NCBI GenBank assembly: GCA_013372925.1
Contig: JABXIV010000148.1
Location: forward strand, 1-43,511
Length of the DNA: 43,511 nt
Direction: 5' to 3'
From: Alphaproteobacteria bacterium
Lineage (GTDB): Bacteria > Pseudomonadota > Alphaproteobacteria > Sphingomonadales > Kordiimonadaceae
Part shown: piece by piece, positions 24,525 through 34,324 of the stretch
Position numbering within the stretch: position 1 is the first letter of the stretch
Layout of the letters: the number at the start of each line of letters is the position of its first letter
Program-made: the position numbers and the translations under genes
Notes under the pieces: model-generated
What the model was told of the DNA's origin: nothing
The model's database searches: none
What the model saw: only the letters and a program-made list of their open reading frames with translations

Positions 24525-26905
24525 GAGTATCGCGCCTCATAACATTGTTAACGCCACTGGACCGAAAACTGGTTCGCGACCTGGGCCGGATGTGGGGGCA
24601 GGTTTTGGCTGTCAGCCTCGTTATCGGCTGCGGCGTGGCGATATATGTAATGATGCACGGGACACTGGCTTCGCTTCAGGACACGCTTACAGCCTACTAT
24701 AACCGCTATGCCATGGCGGACGCATGGGCACCAGCGAGGCGCGCGCCGCTTCAGGTTGTTGACCATTTGGGGGAAATCCAGGGCGTGCGGCTTGTTGAAG
24801 GGCGTATATCCGTTGCCGGTATTCTGGATATGCCAGATGAAGCGGAACCGGTTCGGGCCAAGGTCATCTCAATCCCCGATATCCGTTCAATGCGGATCAA
24901 CCGCCTTTATCTTAAAAAGGGCAGGTTGCCTGAACGCGGTACGGAAGAAGTCGTAATCGCTGACGATTTCGCAGAAGCTTATGACCTTCAGATCGGGGAC
25001 CGCATCAGCGCAACCCTTTATGGTGTGAAGCGGTCGCTCAAGGTTTCCGGTGTGGCCCTTGCGCCAGAGTTTATTTACGCAATTGCGCCGGGCGAGATGA
25101 TCCCGGACGCACGCCGTTATGCCATCATGTGGATGGGGTATAGTGCGCTGGCCCATGCGTACGACATGGACGGCGCCTTCAATGAAGCTGTTTTCCTGCT
25201 GGAGCGAGGGGCATCTGTCCCTGATGTGCTTGACCAGATTGACCTGCAACTGGACCGCTACGGCGGCGTGGGGGCCTATCACCGGGAAGACCAGCTTTCG
25301 GATGAATTTCTCCAGAGTGAATTGACCCAGTTGCGCACGCTGGGCGGATTGCTGCCGCCGATTTTCCTTGGTGTGGCTGCATTCTTGCTGAACATGGTGG
25401 TCACCCGTATCGTGGAGCAGGAGCGAGAGCAAATCGGTCTGATCAAGGCATTCGGCTATCGCCCCAGCACCATCGTATGGCACTATTTGCGCTTCGCGGG
25501 CATGATTGTGCTGATCGGTGTTTTGGGTGGCTGGTATGTAGGATACCGCATGGGCGGTGGCTTGGCCGCCATCTACCAGGATTTCTACAAATTCCCGATC
25601 CTGCTGTTCGATCCCGGGCAATCGATTTATATCCGCGCCGGTCTTTTCGCTTTGATTGCCGGTGTGTTGGGCGTTGTGCTGGCCGTGAGGAAAACCATAT
25701 CACTCAGGCCAGCTGTAGCGATGGCACCGCCAGCGCCAACAGACTATAGCAAGATTGGTCATTTTGCGTCACATGCCAGATGGATGGATCAAGGATTGCG
25801 CCTGATCGTACGTCATATTGCCCGCTGGCCAGGCCGGTCGGCGCTCACATGCCTTGGTGTCTCCATGGGGATGGCCATCATGATCGGGGCACAAAGCGGC
25901 AAGGATGCGATCGACCGCATGATCGATATGCAGTTCGAGCTTGTGTCGCGGGAAGACATCACGGTTGCTTTTACTGAAAAGCAAGACCCGGTGATCCTGA
26001 ATGAGCTTATGGCCATGGATGGTGTGGTGCGGGTTGAACCGTTTCTGGCGTCATCCGCCACAATCAGATTGGGATACAGGGAGCGTCATCAGGGTATTAC
26101 CGGTGTTGTGCAGGAGGCAGACCTGAATGTGTTGATCGACCAGTTCGATCATGCGGTCAATCCAGCCCCCAGGGGGTTAACGCTTTCAGAAAGCCTTGCT
26201 GGTGCGCTTCAGGCCAACCTTGGTGACTATGTTACGGTTGATTTCCGCGATGGGCTTAGAAGAACCATTGATATGCCGGTTCTGAAGATTGTTCCCACCT
26301 ATCTGGGGACGCCCGCCTATATGGACCTGGGCGCGATGATGGATGTGTTGCAGGAAGGAAAGCGCGTTTCCGGTGCCTATCTGATGGTGGACGCGAACAA
26401 GCAGGATCAGCTTTATAGCAAGTTGAAGGAAATGCCCACGGTTGCGGCTGTTTCCACAAAGGCATCCGCCCGCAGGTCCATGACCAAATCCATGGATGAG
26501 ACAATGGGTACCATGACCTTTTTTAACACGCTGTTCGCCAGCCTGATCGCCGTTGGCGTGGTGTTCTCCGGTGCGCGGATTTCTTTTTATGAGCGCAGGC
26601 GTGAAATCGCCAGCCTGAGGGTGCTGGGCTTCACGGTGGCTGAAGTAAATGTGGTTCTTTTGGGCGAGCTGGCGCTCCTGACCTTCCTGGCTTTGCCGCT
26701 GGGGGCATTTCTCGGATACCAGCTTGCGCTTTATATCCACGCCAATCTGAGCAGTGAACTGTTCAGGGTGCCGACAATGGTGGAACATGACACATTTGCT
26801 TTTGCCGCGACCGTGATCGTGATCGCTTCGGTGCTGTCCGCCGCAGTGATTGCGCGGCAAGTGGCGAAACTGAATTTGGTGGAAGCTTTGAAAACGCGCG
26901 AATGA
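24521..26905 (+). CDS. FtsX-like ABC transporter permease (duplicated FtsX domain)
   Basis: A 794-residue permease with two FtsX/MacB-like halves. One membrane segment lies near residues 27-50, a large periplasmic domain follows, then a cluster of three segments (about 275-390), a second periplasmic domain, and three C-terminal segments (about 665-790), ending with the ARQVAKLNLVEALKTRE motif common in this family. The GTG start overlaps the ATPase stop. With the ATPase and the HlyD-type adaptor it matches ABC exporters that bridge to an outer-membrane channel (DevABC/MacAB-like logic). The cargo is unknown. Confidence 0.9.
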   Translation: MRVSRLITLLTPLDRKLVRDLGRMWGQVLAVSLVIGCGVAIYVMMHGTLASLQDTLTAYYNRYAMADAWAPARRAPLQVVDHLGEIQGVRLVEGRISVAGILDMPDEAEPVRAKVISIPDIRSMRINRLYLKKGRLPERGTEEVVIADDFAEAYDLQIGDRISATLYGVKRSLKVSGVALAPEFIYAIAPGEMIPDARRYAIMWMGYSALAHAYDMDGAFNEAVFLLERGASVPDVLDQIDLQLDRYGGVGAYHREDQLSDEFLQSELTQLRTLGGLLPPIFLGVAAFLLNMVVTRIVEQEREQIGLIKAFGYRPSTIVWHYLRFAGMIVLIGVLGGWYVGYRMGGGLAAIYQDFYKFPILLFDPGQSIYIRAGLFALIAGVLGVVLAVRKTISLRPAVAMAPPAPTDYSKIGHFASHARWMDQGLRLIVRHIARWPGRSALTCLGVSMGMAIMIGAQSGKDAIDRMIDMQFELVSREDITVAFTEKQDPVILNELMAMDGVVRVEPFLASSATIRLGYRERHQGITGVVQEADLNVLIDQFDHAVNPAPRGLTLSESLAGALQANLGDYVTVDFRDGLRRTIDMPVLKIVPTYLGTPAYMDLGAMMDVLQEGKRVSGAYLMVDANKQDQLYSKLKEMPTVAAVSTKASARRSMTKSMDETMGTMTFFNTLFASLIAVGVVFSGARISFYERRREIASLRVLGFTVAEVNVVLLGELALLTFLALPLGAFLGYQLALYIHANLSSELFRVPTMVEHDTFAFAATVIVIASVLSAAVIARQVAKLNLVEALKTRE

Positions 26906-26939
26906 TACAGTGCGCGAAAGAATGAAGAGGGAAAGACTT

Positions 26940-28145
26940 ATGGCTGCACCCCGTGCACGCACAATCATGTTCGGAACAATGGGTATCGTGCTGATTGCCT
27001 TTTTGGTGCTTGCCTTTAGGCCGGAACCAATAGCTATTGATGCGGGTACGGTCACGCGGGGCCCCATGCAAATGACCATTGCCGACGACGGGCGTACACG
27101 GGTGAAGGAACTTTATGTCGTGTCTGCGCCTAACGCAGGGCGTGTTCTGCGGCTGGAGCCCGAGGTGGGTGACAAGGTTGTAGCGGGTGAGACGTTGCTT
27201 GCAACTATGCTCCCTTCCGGACCCGCGTTTCTGGATGAAAGACGACAAAAGGAAGCCGAGGCTGCCGTTGAGGCTGCAAAGGCAGCACTTGAACTTGCCA
27301 AATCGGATGTTGCCCGGGTGGAGGCTGAGGTGGATTATGCCAAATCTGAAATCAAACGCACCGAGGCGCTGGTTGCCAGTGATACTGCAAGCCCTGCGGC
27401 TTTGGACAAAGCCAGATTGGCGTTCAGGACAGCAAGTGCACAACTTGAAACCGCGCGTTCCAGTGTGCGGGTGCGTCAGGCAGACCTTGCTGTGGCCGAG
27501 GCAGCCCTGATCGGCCCTGATCAGGTGAATGAAAATGGCAGCGGCGTTGTCGAGATCAGGGCGCCAATCACAGGGTCTGTTCTCACCCTTGTTCATGAAA
27601 GTGAAGGGGTAGTAAGTATCGGGACACCGCTTCTCGAACTTGGGAACCCTGAAGAGATTGAAATTGTTGCTGATTTCCTCTCACATCAGGCGGTGCAAGT
27701 GAAACCCGGTGCGCGGGTTATGATTGAGGGCTGGGGTGGAGAAACCCTGGAAGGTCATGTGCGCCTTGTTGAACCAAAAGGTTTTACCAAATATTCCGCT
27801 CTGGGGATTGAAGAGCAGCGCGTGAACATCATCATCGATTTTGATGGTTTGAACGGTACTGATCTGGGTCAGTTGGGGCATGGCTTCCGTGTTGAGCCGC
27901 GGATTGTGCTATGGGAGGAAGATAATATCCTTCAGGTGCCAACAAGTGCCTTGTTCCGTAAGGGTGATGGCTGGGCAGTTTTCAAGATTGAGGACGAAAC
28001 GGCAATCTTGGTCCCCCTGAATGTAGGCAAAATGAATGATACTTCAGCGCAGATTCTTGGCGGGCTTGCTGAGGGTGACGTTGTTGTTCTGCACCCCTCT
28101 GATAACCTGGAAGACGATATCGCTGTCAGGGTTCGTTCACAGTAA
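26940..28145 (+). CDS. HlyD/MacA-type periplasmic adaptor of the ABC exporter
   Basis: A 401-residue adaptor with an N-terminal membrane anchor (residues about 8-27). Lipoyl half 1 (VVSAPNAGRVLRLEPEVGDKV) is followed by a long alpha-hairpin with heptad-like Ala/Glu/Lys repeats (about 90-180), lipoyl half 2 (IRAPITGSVLTLVHESEGVV) and a beta-barrel domain. In-frame starts also exist at GTG 26910 and ATG 26922; I prefer ATG 26940 because AGAGGGA is 7 bases upstream. It follows the permease gene by 34 bases and completes the ABC/FtsX/HlyD operon. No terminator is visible after the stop. Confidence 0.88.
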   Translation: MAAPRARTIMFGTMGIVLIAFLVLAFRPEPIAIDAGTVTRGPMQMTIADDGRTRVKELYVVSAPNAGRVLRLEPEVGDKVVAGETLLATMLPSGPAFLDERRQKEAEAAVEAAKAALELAKSDVARVEAEVDYAKSEIKRTEALVASDTASPAALDKARLAFRTASAQLETARSSVRVRQADLAVAEAALIGPDQVNENGSGVVEIRAPITGSVLTLVHESEGVVSIGTPLLELGNPEEIEIVADFLSHQAVQVKPGARVMIEGWGGETLEGHVRLVEPKGFTKYSALGIEEQRVNIIIDFDGLNGTDLGQLGHGFRVEPRIVLWEEDNILQVPTSALFRKGDGWAVFKIEDETAILVPLNVGKMNDTSAQILGGLAEGDVVVLHPSDNLEDDIAVRVRSQ

Positions 28146-28304
28146 TTTAGACTTTGCATGGCAAAATATGCGTCATCTGTTCTGGCGGTTGCGGCCAAGG
28201 CTTTATTGTCGTTGCTTTTTTCCGCTTGGAACCTATGATTTCCTTCTGTCAGGAAGCAGGGGCAAGTACTGGATCACAGTATTCGGCGTAAAAGGGGCCG
28301 TGGT

Positions 28305-29828
28305 TTGAGTAAAGGGTTCGCTAGTTCTATAGGTCGTGACTTAACGGCCGTGATGGATTCTATTGCGGAAGGTGTTGTTGTCAGGCGCGGCGATAAGGTC
28401 TTGTTTGTCAACGATGCCATGCGGCAATTGCTGGCGTTTGACGGCCCGAAAGAACAGCTTCTAACGGAATCCCTATCTGATTGGGTCCATGCAGATGACT
28501 GGGACCTGGTTGAAGAATATTATCGTCGCCGGATGGCAGAAGAGACTGTGCCAGACCATTACGAAGTTCGTATACTTCAGGTGAACGGCGGTGTACGCAA
28601 CTGTTTGATACGCGCCACACAGGTTATGTGGGAGGGCGAGCCTGCGGTTTCTGCCTCGGTCGTGGATATCACCAACCAGCGCGAGGCTGAGCAGGCCTAC
28701 GCACAATCTGAACAGAAATTCCGGAATATCTTCAATCTCACCCCTGAGGTGATGATTATCTCCAGTCTGAAGGACAGCCGGATCCTTGATGTGAACCCGG
28801 CTTTTCTTAATTTGTTCGGCCGCCGCCGGGACGACGTTATCGGCAAAACATCAGAAGAACTGGATATCTGGGCCGATTCGACTTTCCTTGGTCGTTTTGT
28901 AGAAGAATTGAAGATGACAGCGTCTATGACGGATGTGCCAACCACGGTAAAAACCCGTGGCAACCTGATCAGGCACTTCCGTCTTTTTGCCCAGAAGATC
29001 GAACGGGACGAGGAGCCTGTTCTACTGATGATAGGGCGGGACGTAACCGAAGACCTGCTGCAGGCGCAGGAATTGCAGCGTAGTAAAGATTCGGCCGAGC
29101 TTGCAAATCGCGCGAAATCGGAATTTTTGGCGAATATGAGCCACGAACTCAGAACACCCCTGAATGCCATCCTGGGATTTGCTGAAATCATCAAGGAAGA
29201 GATGATCGGGCCACTGGGTACGCCACGCTATGCGGAATATGCGAAAGATATTCACGAAAGCGGTACGCACCTGTTGTCGATCATCAATGATATTCTGGAC
29301 CTGTCGAAGGTGGAAGCGGGGCGGCTTGAGGCCTATCTTACCTGGATCGACCCAATCGAAAATCTGGAAATGTGCGTCAATCTGGTGCAGCAGCGGGCCC
29401 GCGAGGCCGATCTGGCACTGGATTATGCTTTTGACGAAGACATTCTGCTTGAAGCCGATGACCGGCTGATCAAGCAGATTGCGCTGAACCTGCTTTCCAA
29501 CTCCGTGAAGTTTACCGAGCCTGGCGGCAAGGTGCGGATCATGCTTGAGAAGACCGCAAATGGTGGCGTGTGTCTCAGTGTTGAAGATACAGGCATCGGC
29601 ATGACTGCGGAAGAAATCAAGATCGCCAAACGGCCCTTCGGTCAAGTTGATAGCAGCCTCAGTCGGCGCCATGAAGGGTCCGGGCTTGGCTTGCCTTTGA
29701 TTTCTGCTTTCGCTGAAAAACTGAATGCGACAATGACTATCGATAGCCAGCCCGGGGTTGGTACGCGCGTCAGTATTGTCTTCCCGCCGTTTAAAGTGCG
29801 GTCCAAGGAAAATCAGACTGAAGAATAG
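28305..29828 (+). CDS. PAS-domain sensor histidine kinase
   Basis: A 507-residue cytoplasmic kinase without membrane segments. There are two PAS-like domains (residues about 10-125 and 133-250; the second begins EQKFRNIFNLTPEVMI). HisKA carries phosphoacceptor H280 in [17 protein letters not shown], and HATPase_c has the N box LNLLSNSVKF, G1 box DTGIGM and G2 box GSGLGLP. It starts at TTG 28305, with AGGGG 7 bases upstream. No response regulator is adjacent, so it is an orphan kinase; the phosphoacceptor segment is very like that of the TPR kinase at 34321-36462. Signal unknown. A terminator follows. Confidence 0.92.
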   Translation: MSKGFASSIGRDLTAVMDSIAEGVVVRRGDKVLFVNDAMRQLLAFDGPKEQLLTESLSDWVHADDWDLVEEYYRRRMAEETVPDHYEVRILQVNGGVRNCLIRATQVMWEGEPAVSASVVDITNQREAEQAYAQSEQKFRNIFNLTPEVMIISSLKDSRILDVNPAFLNLFGRRRDDVIGKTSEELDIWADSTFLGRFVEELKMTASMTDVPTTVKTRGNLIRHFRLFAQKIERDEEPVLLMIGRDVTEDLLQAQELQRSKDSAELANRAKSEFLANMSHELRTPLNAILGFAEIIKEEMIGPLGTPRYAEYAKDIHESGTHLLSIINDILDLSKVEAGRLEAYLTWIDPIENLEMCVNLVQQRAREADLALDYAFDEDILLEADDRLIKQIALNLLSNSVKFTEPGGKVRIMLEKTANGGVCLSVEDTGIGMTAEEIKIAKRPFGQVDSSLSRRHEGSGLGLPLISAFAEKLNATMTIDSQPGVGTRVSIVFPPFKVRSKENQTEE

Positions 29829-29847
29829 CCGTTGGGCGTGAACAATA

Positions 29848-29884
29848 GGCCAGCGTGGTCGCTGGCCCATGGTGTTTATTTTTT
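29848..29884. terminator. Probable terminator between the PAS kinase gene and purD
   Basis: A perfect 8-base stem GGCCAGCG (29848-29855) / CGCTGGCC (29860-29867) with a TGGT loop lies between two convergent stops. The T-rich tract on the plus strand (29874-29883) starts a few bases after the stem, so efficiency is uncertain. Confidence 0.6.
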
Positions 29885-29887
29885 GGC

Positions 29888-31168
29888 TTATTTGCCCTGT
29901 TCGCGGGCCACGGCACGCCAGCCGATATCGCGGCGACAGAAACCACCCGGCCAGTTCACTGTATCAACAGCTTCATAGGCGGTTTTCTGTGCTTCTGTGA
30001 CGGTGGAACCCATTGCTGTGACATTCAAAACACGGCCACCGTTCGCTACAAGAATGCCATCGTCCAGCTTGGTACCCGCATGGAAAATGGTGGCGCCGGT
30101 TTTGCGTTCAGCCGCTTTGATGCCGCTGATTTCATCCCCTTTGGCATAGCTGCCCGGGTAGCCTTTGGTTGCCATCACAACGGTGAGGGCCACTTCATCG
30201 CGCCATTCAACGTCACAACCATCCAGTTCGCCTTTAGCGCTTGCCACCAATAGCGGTACGAAATCTGATGTCATGCGCGACATCAACACCTGGCACTCCG
30301 GATCGCCGAAGCGTACATTATATTCAATCAGTTTTGGGCCTTCCGCAGTGATCATCAGCCCGGCAAAGAAAACGCCTTTGAAGGGATGACCCATATCAGC
30401 CATGGCTTTCACGGTTGGTTTGATGATCTCTTCCATCACGCGGGCGCACATGGCATCTGTCATCACGGGCGCGGGGCTATAGGCCCCCATGCCGCCAGTA
30501 TTTGGGCCTGTATCACCTTCGCCAACTGCCTTGTGGTCTTGTGCGGTGGCCAGCGGCAGGGTGTTTTCGCCGTCACACAGAACGAAGAAGCTGGCTTCCT
30601 CTCCAGTGAGGAACTCTTCAACCACAACTTCTGCGCCAGCTTCACCAAACGCACCGTCGAACATGTCGTCAATCGCGGCCAGCGCTTCCTCAACGGTCTG
30701 TGCAAGGATAACGCCCTTGCCTGCCGCCAAGCCATCGGCCTTGATCACGATCGGTGCGCCCTGTTTTTCAACATAGGCTTTGGCGTCTGCGGCGTTGTCG
30801 AATCTGCCGTAGGCAGCGGTAGGGATGTTATACTTGGCGCAAACGTCCTTCGTGAATCCTTTGGAGCCTTCAAGCTGCGCAGCGCCAGCTGTTGGGCCAA
30901 AGGCAAGAATGTCTGCGTCTGTCAGCGCGTCAACAAGGCCAATCACAAGTGGGTCCTCAGGGCCAACCACGACAAAATCGATCGCCATTTCTGTGCAGAA
31001 TTCGATAACCGCAGCATGATCACTGGCATCAAGCGAAACACAGGCTGCCACATCTGCAATGCCACCATTGCCCGGTGCACAGTAAAGCGTGTCAACGAGA
31101 GGGCTTTGGGCAATTTTCCAGCAGAGGGCATGTTCACGGCCGCCTGAGCCGATGACGAGAATATTCAT
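29888..31168 (-). CDS. purD: Phosphoribosylamine-glycine ligase (GAR synthetase)
   Basis: A 426-residue ATP-grasp enzyme for the second step of purine synthesis: phosphoribosylamine + glycine + ATP to GAR. It starts with the diagnostic [17 protein letters not shown]; other markers are APGNGGIAD, the ATP-grasp loop [36 protein letters not shown], and [13 protein letters not shown] near the metal site. The frame is open another 199 codons upstream, but ATG 31168 with GGAG 5 bases before it gives the exact family N terminus and length. Divergent from xseA across 121 bases, a neighbourhood common in alphaproteobacteria. Confidence 0.97.
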   Translation of the reverse strand: MNILVIGSGGREHALCWKIAQSPLVDTLYCAPGNGGIADVAACVSLDASDHAAVIEFCTEMAIDFVVVGPEDPLVIGLVDALTDADILAFGPTAGAAQLEGSKGFTKDVCAKYNIPTAAYGRFDNAADAKAYVEKQGAPIVIKADGLAAGKGVILAQTVEEALAAIDDMFDGAFGEAGAEVVVEEFLTGEEASFFVLCDGENTLPLATAQDHKAVGEGDTGPNTGGMGAYSPAPVMTDAMCARVMEEIIKPTVKAMADMGHPFKGVFFAGLMITAEGPKLIEYNVRFGDPECQVLMSRMTSDFVPLLVASAKGELDGCDVEWRDEVALTVVMATKGYPGSYAKGDEISGIKAAERKTGATIFHAGTKLDDGILVANGGRVLNVTAMGSTVTEAQKTAYEAVDTVNWPGGFCRRDIGWRAVAREQGK

Positions 31169-31289
31169 TTTCTCTCCAGTCATATGATGGTTGCTTGAAG
31201 GCTGCCCCCTTGTATCATAGGTTCCGATGCACTCAAGCCTGAACTGGGGTAAAAGAGTCTTCAAAGACCATATAGGGAGCATTTCGACG

Positions 31290-32762
31290 ATGTCGAATGG
31301 TGACGAAACCGGCGAAAGCGCCTCTGGCGCACGCAATCTGTTTGAATATACCGTCTCGGAACTGTCGGGCGCGCTCAAGCGTTCGGTCGAGGACCAGTTC
31401 GGGTATGTGCGTGTGCGGGCTGAGCTTTCGGGCGTAAAGCGGGCGGCGTCCGGGCATGTGTATTTCGCTCTCAAGGATGATAAATCGGTGTTGGACGGCG
31501 TGTGTTGGCGGGGTAGCGCGCAGCGCCTTGCTTTTGTGCCCGAAGATGGCCTTGAAGTGATCTGTTCCGGCAAGTTGACCACATACCCTGCGCGATCGAA
31601 ATACCAGATGGTGGTGGACCATATGGAGCCGGCCGGTGCGGGCGCCCTGATGGCACTGCTGGAGGAGCGCAAGAAAAAGCTGGCCGCAGAAGGGTTGTTT
31701 GACCCGGCACGCAAAAAGCCAATCCCGTTTTTGCCGCAGGTGATCGGTGTCGTCACATCCCCCACCGGGGCTGTGATCAGGGATATTCTGCATCGCCTGA
31801 ACGACCGTTTCCCCCGGCATGTAATTGTTTGGCCTGTTCAAGTGCAGGGTGAAAGGGCTGCGGGGCAGGTTGCAGAAGCGATCAACGGGTTCAATGCCAT
31901 TGACGGAACCACAGGCGTGCCGCGGCCGGCCCTGTTGATTGTCGCACGTGGCGGTGGATCAATCGAAGACCTGTGGGCTTTCAATGAAGAAGTTGTTGTG
32001 CGCGCTGCTGCGGCAAGTGACATACCGCTGATTTCCGCAGTGGGACACGAAACTGATACCACGCTTATCGATTATGTGTCCGACTTACGTGCGCCCACCC
32101 CAACTGGCGCAGCTGAAAAAGCCGTGCCCGTGCGGGAAGACCTGCGTTTTACTGTCGCTGATCTTGGCAGGCGTTTGGCCGGCCTCAAGGTCTCCATGTT
32201 GCGAGACAGGGAAGAACGGTTGCGCGGGCTTGCGCGCGGTCTGCCAAGCCCGAAAGATATTCTTGGGTTGGCGCAGCAGCGGTTCGATGACCTGTCTGAT
32301 CGTTTGCCACGCGGCTTGGTGGCAGCAGTGCAGCAGAAATCTATCCAGCTAAACCGCCTGATGGGCGGCTTGAGTGCAGGGCGGCTGAGGCAGCTTGTCT
32401 CTTTCCGAGCCAAGGAGCTGGATGGCGCATCCCGCAGGCTTAATCCCGCTTACCAGCGTAAGCTTGAAGACTTGGGGTCACGCCTTGCAGCAAGCGGCAG
32501 GATGCTTGAAAGCCTCTCGTATGAGCGGGTTCTGGACCGGGGGTATGCCCTGGTGGAGGGCAAGGACGGTAAGCCGATTTCCAAGGCGGCAAGCCTTGCT
32601 GCGGGGGATCAGGTTTCTGTGCGATTTGCTGACGGTACCAGCGACATGAAAGTGTTAGGTGAAGGGACATCTGAGCCCAAAGTTCAGCCGAAGCCCTTGC
32701 CCAAAAAGACAGCGAAGAAAGCCACCAAACCAGCAGACGATAGGCAGGGATCGCTTTTATAG
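31290..32762 (+). CDS. xseA: Exodeoxyribonuclease VII large subunit
   Basis: A 490-residue protein with the N-terminal OB-fold ([20 protein letters not shown], then the GHVYFALKD strand) and catalytic core marked by [30 protein letters not shown] and [23 protein letters not shown] (split here only for reading). A coiled-coil region (about 290-400) follows and the C terminus is a lysine-rich tail ending GSLL. With XseB it degrades single-stranded DNA from both ends; xseB is not in the window. The frame is open to 31227, but ATG 31290 (AGGGAG about 10 bases upstream) matches family starts. An M23 peptidase gene follows after 55 bases. Confidence 0.96.
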   Translation: MSNGDETGESASGARNLFEYTVSELSGALKRSVEDQFGYVRVRAELSGVKRAASGHVYFALKDDKSVLDGVCWRGSAQRLAFVPEDGLEVICSGKLTTYPARSKYQMVVDHMEPAGAGALMALLEERKKKLAAEGLFDPARKKPIPFLPQVIGVVTSPTGAVIRDILHRLNDRFPRHVIVWPVQVQGERAAGQVAEAINGFNAIDGTTGVPRPALLIVARGGGSIEDLWAFNEEVVVRAAAASDIPLISAVGHETDTTLIDYVSDLRAPTPTGAAEKAVPVREDLRFTVADLGRRLAGLKVSMLRDREERLRGLARGLPSPKDILGLAQQRFDDLSDRLPRGLVAAVQQKSIQLNRLMGGLSAGRLRQLVSFRAKELDGASRRLNPAYQRKLEDLGSRLAASGRMLESLSYERVLDRGYALVEGKDGKPISKAASLAAGDQVSVRFADGTSDMKVLGEGTSEPKVQPKPLPKKTAKKATKPADDRQGSLL

Positions 32763-32817
32763 GGAAATGGCAGGGGTCGCCCCAATTTTGCCCCCTTCCG
32801 AGAGGAAACAGATACAT

Positions 32818-33642
32818 ATGATCAAGATGTTACAAATTCTGTTCGCGTTTGGGCTGTCCTGCCTGATGATTGCCTCTGGCTCGCAGGCTGTTGACCTTGG
32901 GGGAAGTCTTACCCAGGGCGGTATGGTTTGGGGGCAGGTTGCACCCGGCAGTGAAATCAGCTTGAATGGCCAGCCTGTAAAGGTAGGGCCTGAAGGGCAT
33001 TTCGTTTTTGGGTTTGGGCGCGATGAAGGGCCAACAGCATCCCTGGTTATCTTGCACCGGGACGGTAAGCGCGAAGAGCGAACGCTTAATATCTCAGCGC
33101 GGGAATTCGATATCGAGCGGGTGAACGGCCTGCCACCAAAAACGGTTACGCCGCCACCAGAATGGCGCGACCGTAGGAAGGTGGAAACCGGTAAGGTGCG
33201 TGAAGCACGGAGCCATCTGGCAGATAACCTGCATTGGTCGCGCGGGTTTGTAAAACCTGCCGAAGGGCGATTTTCTGGTTTTTACGGCAGCCAGCGGATA
33301 TTGAACGGCAAGCCCAGAAGCCCGCACTATGGGCTGGATATAGCGGGCCCAACGGGCACGCCAATTTACGCACCGGCTGGCGGTGTTGTGCGGTTGGCCG
33401 TGCCGGATTTCTTGCTTGAAGGCGGGATCGTTATTATTGATCACGGTTTCGGTGTGACCTCAACATTGTTTCATATGAACAGTGTTGACGTTGAAGAGGG
33501 TAGCTGGATTCATCAGGGTGACAAGATTGGCACAATAGGCGCGACAGGCCGGGCAAGCGGCCCACATGTGGACTGGCGTGTGAATTGGCAGAATGTCCGA
33601 CTGGATCCAAAGCTACTGATAGGCGACAGCAATAAAGGATAA
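32818..33642 (+). CDS. M23/LytM-type peptidase, exported, with HxD variant site
   Basis: A 274-residue protein with a Sec signal peptide (1 to about 22), an N-terminal beta-rich domain (GGMVWGQVAPGSEISLNGQPV) and a C-terminal LytM domain (about 150-270). The metal ligands H170 and D174 are present (HYGLDIAGPTGTPIYAP). The second motif, normally HxH, reads H250-V-D252 (GPHVDWRVNW), so the last ligand is aspartate. This form is seen in a branch of proteobacterial M23 proteins; activity is therefore uncertain. It may cut peptidoglycan cross-links or act as an activator of amidases. ATG 32818 follows GAGAGGAAA. The porin-like gene begins 4 bases after the stop. Confidence 0.88.
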   Translation: MIKMLQILFAFGLSCLMIASGSQAVDLGGSLTQGGMVWGQVAPGSEISLNGQPVKVGPEGHFVFGFGRDEGPTASLVILHRDGKREERTLNISAREFDIERVNGLPPKTVTPPPEWRDRRKVETGKVREARSHLADNLHWSRGFVKPAEGRFSGFYGSQRILNGKPRSPHYGLDIAGPTGTPIYAPAGGVVRLAVPDFLLEGGIVIIDHGFGVTSTLFHMNSVDVEEGSWIHQGDKIGTIGATGRASGPHVDWRVNWQNVRLDPKLLIGDSNKG

Positions 33643-33646
33643 AAAA

Positions 33647-34324
33647 ATGAAGAAATTAATTGGTGCCTTTGCACTGACACTTGCGTTAGCGCCGGCCTCA
33701 TTAGCGCAGGAAAGCGCCCTTGAATTTGACGGCTATGTGGGACTGGCGAGTGATTTTCGTGACCGTGGGTTAAGCCTTTCGGCAAAAGACCCGGTGTTTG
33801 TGGCATCTGTCGGCGCGTTTCACGAGAACGGCCTTTATGGCGGGATCGTTGGCGCTTATCTGGGCGAGGACGGCATTGGTGACGCCAAGGCCGAATTCTA
33901 TGCCGGATACCAGATGGACCGTGGTGATTATATCTACGATTTCTCAGTGGAGCTGGATAGCTATCATGGCGACACAAGCAAGTATTTCCCTGAGTTCAAG
34001 GCGACTGTAGCGCGTGATTTCGGGCTGGCGTTCATTCGTGGCGGCGCCGCATATTCGCCCGATGGCCGCTGGAGCGATCCTGACAGGGACAGCTTCTATC
34101 TATATACCGATCTTGAGGTGCCTGTGCCGAACATGCCTGAGCTGACCATCATCAGCCGTCTTGGGTATGACATGCGCCAGGACCGTACCAACGTGTGGGA
34201 CTGGGGTATTGGCGTAAGCGTATTTATTAATCAGATTGAACTTAGCGTTATGTATGAAGATAGCGGCCGTGACAGCGATATGGGTACGGGCGCAATCGTC
34301 GCCGGGGCGCGGTTTTACTTCTAG
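33647..34324 (+). CDS. TorF-family putative outer-membrane porin
   Basis: A 225-residue outer-membrane beta-barrel. A signal peptide (1 to about 20, cut near SLAQE) leads to [22 protein letters not shown], the hallmark start of the TIGR02001/TorF family, alternating amphipathic strands, and the terminal FYF typical of BAM substrates. Function in the family is putative (small-molecule porin). It starts 4 bases after the M23 stop and so should be cotranscribed. Its stop TAG shares CTAG (34321-34324) with the stop of the convergent kinase gene. Confidence 0.88.
   Translation: MKKLIGAFALTLALAPASLAQESALEFDGYVGLASDFRDRGLSLSAKDPVFVASVGAFHENGLYGGIVGAYLGEDGIGDAKAEFYAGYQMDRGDYIYDFSVELDSYHGDTSKYFPEFKATVARDFGLAFIRGGAAYSPDGRWSDPDRDSFYLYTDLEVPVPNMPELTIISRLGYDMRQDRTNVWDWGIGVSVFINQIELSVMYEDSGRDSDMGTGAIVAGARFYF

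Noticed and set aside
31183-31219. Inverted repeat TATGAT-N25-ATCATA between purD and xseA
   Set aside because: AT-rich six-base arms with a long spacer are expected by chance in a promoter region. No further support.
31169-31765. 199-codon upstream extension of purD in frame
   Set aside because: The true PurD N terminus [10 protein letters not shown] is exact at 31168 with an SD sequence. The extension overlaps xseA on the other strand and reads as unlike protein.
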